From Setaria digitata (taxonomy: Eukaryota; Nematoda; Chromadorea; Rhabditida; Setariidae): 64,000 nt of DNA. The notes beneath the pieces were generated by a model. The model was not told the DNA's origin, did no database searches, and worked only from the letters and a program-made list of their open reading frames with translations. Below are positions 59,033 through 64,000 of the stretch, piece by piece. The position numbers were made by a program, and so were the translations under genes. Each line of letters starts with the position of its first letter. Positions within the stretch are counted from its first letter, which is position 1. The DNA lies in the NCBI GenBank assembly GCA_003640385.1, contig RCAB01000045.1, positions 124,001 through 188,000 of the forward strand, given 5' to 3'.

Positions 59033-60962
59033 TTAATCCTCCGTTTCCAATCTGAAAAAGGGATTGGTAGCTTTCGAGACCTCTTATCTTAGCAAAAAAA
59101 CTAGTTAAAAAAAATAAGAATTTCTCGTATACATCATAAATTCATTGCATGGAGTAACACTGAGGACAGAAACTAATGGACTTCTTCAATTTACAGTAAT
59201 GAATGCATCAAAAATTGAAAACTTACAATTTCTGTTGACTTCGCTTCTTCCTGCACTCACCAAATACAATTATTGTCACAAGTAGTATGATAATGATAAT
59301 TATGACGAGCAACGGCCATAACCACGCCAGCTCACCTGTGTAACATACAACATTTTGGCGGCATAGGTGAAAACATAAATTTATTGTGAGAACTTACTTT
59401 TAACTCGCAATACCCTTGCAAGCATCACTTGATGAACTTCTGTATGACCATTTACAATGTATTCATTTGTTGCCGTGCACTGATATACACCTTTGTCTTC
59501 ATCGTTCACTTTATAAATGATTATTCTACCATCAGCTTTTATCTTCACACGGTCATCCTTCATAGCTACAAGATGATTAGCAATCACTAAAATGGCGATA
59601 ACGAAAAGCAATCACACTGACCACATTGTCAGTGCAGACTATTCACATACATCTAATTCACAGCAAAGACTAAAATTACGCGAAGATTATACCGATATAA
59701 GAAGGAAATGATCGCACATTTTTTCATCTCGCAAAGTCTCTCCAAAAGTGGGATGGAAAACTCACTGAATTCTTTACCATCTTTTGTCCAAGAAAACCGA
59801 ACTGCTGGGAAAGCAATCACTGGACAAGCAATCTCAGCTGATGAGCCTCGAACAGCCGTAACGCCATGGCCATCGAATGAAAACGGGTCATTTTTTCGTG
59901 CCTCAAAATGTCCCATATCTGCTAGCACTACAGGCCGAACTAAAAAAGTAAGGAGAATTAAATAACGGTAAAGGGAGAGTTACAAGCTTGGACGAATGAT
60001 AAGAAGTATGTAACTGATACTGATGCAACTTTTCGCTACGAAGGTCGATACGAGTCATTTCCTTAAGCTATTACTAAGTTACTTGGTTACAATGAACAGA
60101 TGCTAAAAATATCACTGCAGTAGTGTTAGATAAGAATTCCATGAGAAATTCATAAGAGCTCAAGAATTGTCAGCTTGTAAGATAAAGCAGGAATTATCAA
60201 TAAAAAACACCAAACACTTGATGATTGCCATTGACACTCATTCCATTAGCTGTCGTCAGCTTGCATGTATAATTACCAGAATCAGCAACATCCGCTAGAC
60301 CAAAATAATGATAAGCTCTTTTATGATCATTGCTTATATCAGCTGTCAATACCATGCCATCTCTTTTACGTACAAACACTGCTGATTTGATTTGTAACAC
60401 TACACCCTGGTCTTCAGCCTGAAATTCCTAAAGTAGATTAGAACGGCTCTCACTAAAATGATAAGAAGATAATTGTATACTTTCTCATGTTCCAAAAGTT
60501 TCCTTCATGTAGATGGCCATAACTTGCATTCTACTGTTTTAGTTTAACTGCTTTGTCAAAGCTTAGCCTATCATAAACAGCATCCTTCATGCCGCATGAG
60601 TTTGCAATGAACATATGATGAATCTTCATTTTCTATTTAATAATTTGTGTGGAATTCAGAAGCGATTAATTTGTCTTTTGTCAATCTTCGTGGCACACCA
60701 ATTCGCTTCTCACAAGAAGAAGCTAATGTCAAAAAATTATAAGTTTAGTCAACAGGAAAACGGAACTAACTTGGCACCAAAGAGTCACGTTTTCCTGAGA
60801 GCGTAACGGATTGTTAGTTGAAGTTCGAGCTGATGAAACCATAATAACGGCGTACGGATTGCCTTTCACTTGAACTGCTCCACAGAACCGTTCCAGAAAT
60901 AACACAAATAACTGCACTAATACTAATGATAACCTGACTTGCGATAACACATTTAACCACAT
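59033..60962 (-). CDS. Two-Ig-domain single-pass membrane protein, basigin/neuroplastin-like
   Basis: Six exons join in phase to 296 aa: 60771-60962, 60211-60418, 59766-59939, 59398-59586, 59227-59335, 59033-59051. Residues 1 to about 28 are a signal peptide (MWLNVLSQVRLSLVLVQLFV). Ig domain 1 has cysteines in VTLWCQ and DSGNYTCKL. Ig domain 2 has IACPVIAFPAVRFSWTKDG and DKGVYQCTATNE. One transmembrane helix follows (LAWLWPLLVIIIIIILLVTI), then a short tail, RKKRSQQKLLETED. The LWP entry and LVTII helix recall basigin/neuroplastin, whose known roles are chaperoning monocarboxylate transporters and cell adhesion; the role here is inferred. The last 19-nt exon was accepted because a GTAAGT donor and a CCCTTTTTCAG acceptor bring it into phase; otherwise a TAA at 59223 would end the protein after QQKL. 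A GTTTTAG acceptor 13 nt before the ATG suggests trans-splicing. Confidence 0.85.
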
Positions 60963-63900
60963 CTTCCCTTTTTGTCTAAAACAAGACGTTAATTAATTAA
61001 TCTGACGTCAATCAGCAAGGAGCAACTCCAAACAAAATTAAATCAGTTTTTAGTTTTTATTTTGAATGCCCTATTTGTTTGAATTTCCTAGTATCATATG
61101 GTTTTAATAAGATGAACAGAATAAGAGGCTTCAGCGCAAAGATCGCTCTATGATACAAAAAGGAAAAGAGGATGGAAGTAAAAAAATATGCAAATATAGT
61201 TCACAGAAAAGAGTTTCAGGTAAGCAGTTTAACTTTTCACTGTTTTAGCTAACTACCTTAATTCAGTTCGTGTTGAAATGGCGAGAGAGTTTTATGAATA
61301 GCAAATGACAGGTGGGAGAGGTTTAATTGTCCTTGGATGAAGAAATTTGCATGTTGTGGAAAATTTGCTTAACCATGCAAAGGAATTCGTCGGTCAGAGA
61401 CGCCTCCATATGCGATAGATGATCATAGCAGAAAACTAATATAAATGACCAAAAAAGAGTTGTCTTCAAGTACCCTTGGCCGGGAATTGTTCAGAAAATT
61501 GCGTTTAAGTAGTCAAGCCTGGACAAATAAAGTGCCACATAAGTTCGTTTAAAACAAGTTCTATTCCACTGAATAAGCAAGATAAGAATTAATTATATTG
61601 AGAGCTGCATTTTCAAACTAAAAAAATCAACCTGAAAGAATTGCTAAGGAAAAATGAAAAATATAGGACAATACAATAAAACAGTCACACATTGATGCTA
61701 ATTTGACAGCCCGTTGTACCTGGATGATTTCTTTATGTCAATGATGAAGTGGTTCATAGAGAAGTTAAACTCTAGAAAATTCTTTTGTCCAGAACTTAAG
61801 AAGATTAAGAGTAATCAAAAATAATAAATGTGTAAAATCTGTCTGCAGCAGAAACAGTGATTTCGAGCAGAGACAGAACACTAATGATAATTGAGGATAG
61901 AGTAGTAATTGAAGGGATAATTGGGAGAAGTTCATTGGAAGTCGAAGATAAATACAATTCTTATCGAGAAGAGGATTATTAGTGCAACTTCGATGAGGCA
62001 CAAAGTGTTACTGTTCAGAAATCATTTTGCCAATCTTTTCTATTTGAATAGCTTCAAAGGTGCAGTAGACAGGGAACAAAGAAATTTGAGAATTAGCTTT
62101 CTTACCAATGAATCTCATTCGAGGTGTGACTGACAATGACAAGCTATAAGGCTGTCAACGTCGCCTTGAAAAATTCACTTTTTGGTTCATATAAAAAGTA
62201 TACTCCATCAGTGTCTAATCATTAATTAGTAATTTCAGTTAAAAGACAAGATAATAAAGAAGTAATACGACATTTTCCTAGATAATTGAGTTGAATTAAG
62301 ATAAATTATATAAAGCATCATCCTGTCTCAGTTACAATATATAAATTTGAATGGCAGGAAAAGCAGTTAGTTCTGTTTCAGAGATGTTGATTGATGATGT
62401 TAAACATAAGTTGGAAGAGATAATTTGTAATGCTAATTGTGAATTAACAAATTGTGATTGCTGGTATCGGCAGGGAGAGGAGATAAATAGATAAAAGGTT
62501 ACGAAAGTGGTGATAAGCAGCGAAAGTGAAGTAATGGGAGGAATAACTTCGCATTTCTTATGGCTCGATATGAATAGAGTTTGTTGGGATTAAAGTGATT
62601 AAGCAGCCGGAGAATGCGTACGTAGACTGCTGTTGCTGAAGTGTTAATTGACGACCTGAGGTACTGGCAGCATCATCACATCATCCTGGCTGCTATCTCA
62701 TCTCGAACCCTGATGCCCATGTCCAGCTAGCCGTTGTCTTGTCCCGTCCATCGCATCTTTGCCTTTCCTTCATCTCTTCCTTTTCTTCGATCTTGTGGAG
62801 CGCAAATCTTCGAGATATATACATATACATTCCAAATATATAAGTATAAGTACACATGCACATACACAAATTCATTCCTCAAGCACTCCTTACTTATTGA
62901 TTAAATTTTTGCAAAATGATAAATTTCGAATTAGGCGGAGAGGGAAGCAGGGGAAGCATTTTCATGGGCGAGCAAATGACGTTGCTGATGATCAGTCAGG
63001 GATTTATCGAACGACTTGAAAACTTCTTGCACAATAGATCATGGAAGTTTCTGAGATAAAATTTCTACACAACTTAATCTGACTCGTCGCTTAATTTGAG
63101 ACAGAACTGTACTTTTGTTTATCAACTTGTGCAAATGCCGCTGCCAGCCATCTGATTCCATTTTTAATCTATGGAATGAATAAAGAAGAAAATTCGGCTT
63201 CTATTTTCTGAGCAACCAGTGAATCCTAGAACAGAGCAAAACAGCGAAACAGGAAGATGTTTAATTAATAACTTTGGATTATCGAAGTTTTGCTGTAATG
63301 CACAAAACTATCCCGCAAAATTTTGCAATTCTTTTTCAAATTTTCGTGCATTAAAACAATTGAATGCTCATTCATCTGTCTTCTTCGACTAAAATATTAG
63401 ATATAGATACAGGTAGGGACAATGGTTCCTCTGCTTTTAGCTAGGCATAAGCTAAATTTTTGTTTTAAGATAATTTATGAAGGGAAATTAGAGAAAAGAT
63501 TTAATCATTTCCAAGACACAACTGTGGTCAACAAATTAGGTCGGAAAAGCAGCTGGAATTCTCGCTTATATTTCTTTCACAGCCAGTTAATCTATCTCGC
63601 TAGTTGTAGTTTCTTTAATAAGATTTAGATCTTGCTTTTGAATTGAAGTTTTTGAAGATCAATTTTCATCTTGCAAGATTTAAAAAAAAAAAACTTTTTT
63701 CGTATTCCTGCACAAAATTTTCTGCCTTCACTACCACATCAATAACAAAAATAAAAATGTATCTGCTGTTAACACTTCATGTTAATCTCACTAATGAATA
63801 GTCACAATGCTTTTTATTGCACTTAAAAGGAATCAAACAAAACTGAGTCGAATATAATAATAATGTTTTGGCATATCTACTTAAAAAGGCATAAGCTGGT

Positions 63901-64000
63901 AAGGTTTCAACATGATACGAGTCGACTATTGCGGCAAGCATTAATTAAAATTGCTTACTTGGTAATTGGTCTGAACAAACATATGACAATACTGTCTAAA
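60963..64000. other. Right-hand flank, no supported gene
   Basis: No phased exons or family matches. A 47-codon ATG-initiated frame at 62351-62494 (plus; Cys-rich, ending CDCWYRQGEEINR) is the only short frame that looks more than random. An AT/CA-rich microsatellite-like patch lies at about 62815-62870. The rest is AT-rich intergenic DNA. Confidence 0.45.

Overview
The window is nuclear DNA of a nematode, most likely a filarial or related spirurid worm. The base composition is AT-rich, coding exons are short, and introns are GT..AG with TTTCAG-type acceptors. Acceptor-like TTTCAG/TTTTAG/TTTGCAG sites sit 0 to about 90 nt upstream of several start codons, as expected for spliced-leader trans-splicing. 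There is no bacterial-style operon packing and no sign of an organelle or virus. The species cannot be fixed from the sequence alone. Five single N bases, four of them flanked by substantial near-identical copies, show that this is a draft assembly.

Eight protein genes can be built by joining exons in compatible phase. In order they are: (1) 12739-23094 (+), a 931-aa SEA-domain, mucin-like type I membrane protein with 20 exons; (2) 26532-27486 (-), phosphatidylinositol synthase, 210 aa; (3) 29386-31558 (+), a STAR/Sam68-like KH RNA-binding protein with an RGG tail; (4) 35330-36092 (+), an FKBP12-type prolyl isomerase, 108 aa; (5) 36950-38502 (+), mitochondrial NFU1 iron-sulfur scaffold, 251 aa; (6) 40342-42643 (+), an XRCC1-like repair scaffold with only one BRCT domain; (7) 50357-56471 (+), a DUF1399/glycine-rich-domain (GRDP-like) protein ending in a Cys-Gly tail; (8) 59033-60962 (-), a two-Ig, single-pass basigin/neuroplastin-like protein, 296 aa. 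A few orphan exons (31606-31704 minus; 43308-43403, 44313-44915 and 49608-49793 plus) look coding but could not be assigned.

The genes are mostly unrelated housekeeping functions (phospholipid synthesis, Fe-S assembly, RNA processing, protein folding, DNA repair) plus two surface proteins. FKBP12 and NFU1 lie 0.86 kb apart on the same strand, the closest pair. The first 12.6 kb, 23.1-26.5 kb, 31.7-35.3 kb, 45-49.6 kb, 56.5-59 kb and 61-64 kb hold no gene I can support.

The points most worth following are: the predicted self-cleaving SEA site in the mucin-like protein; the truncated XRCC1 with assembly gaps exactly where part of its N-terminal domain should be; an apparent +1 frameshift in the KH gene; and an in-frame TGA plus a frameshift in the DUF1399 gene. 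These last may be sequencing errors, decay or recoding.
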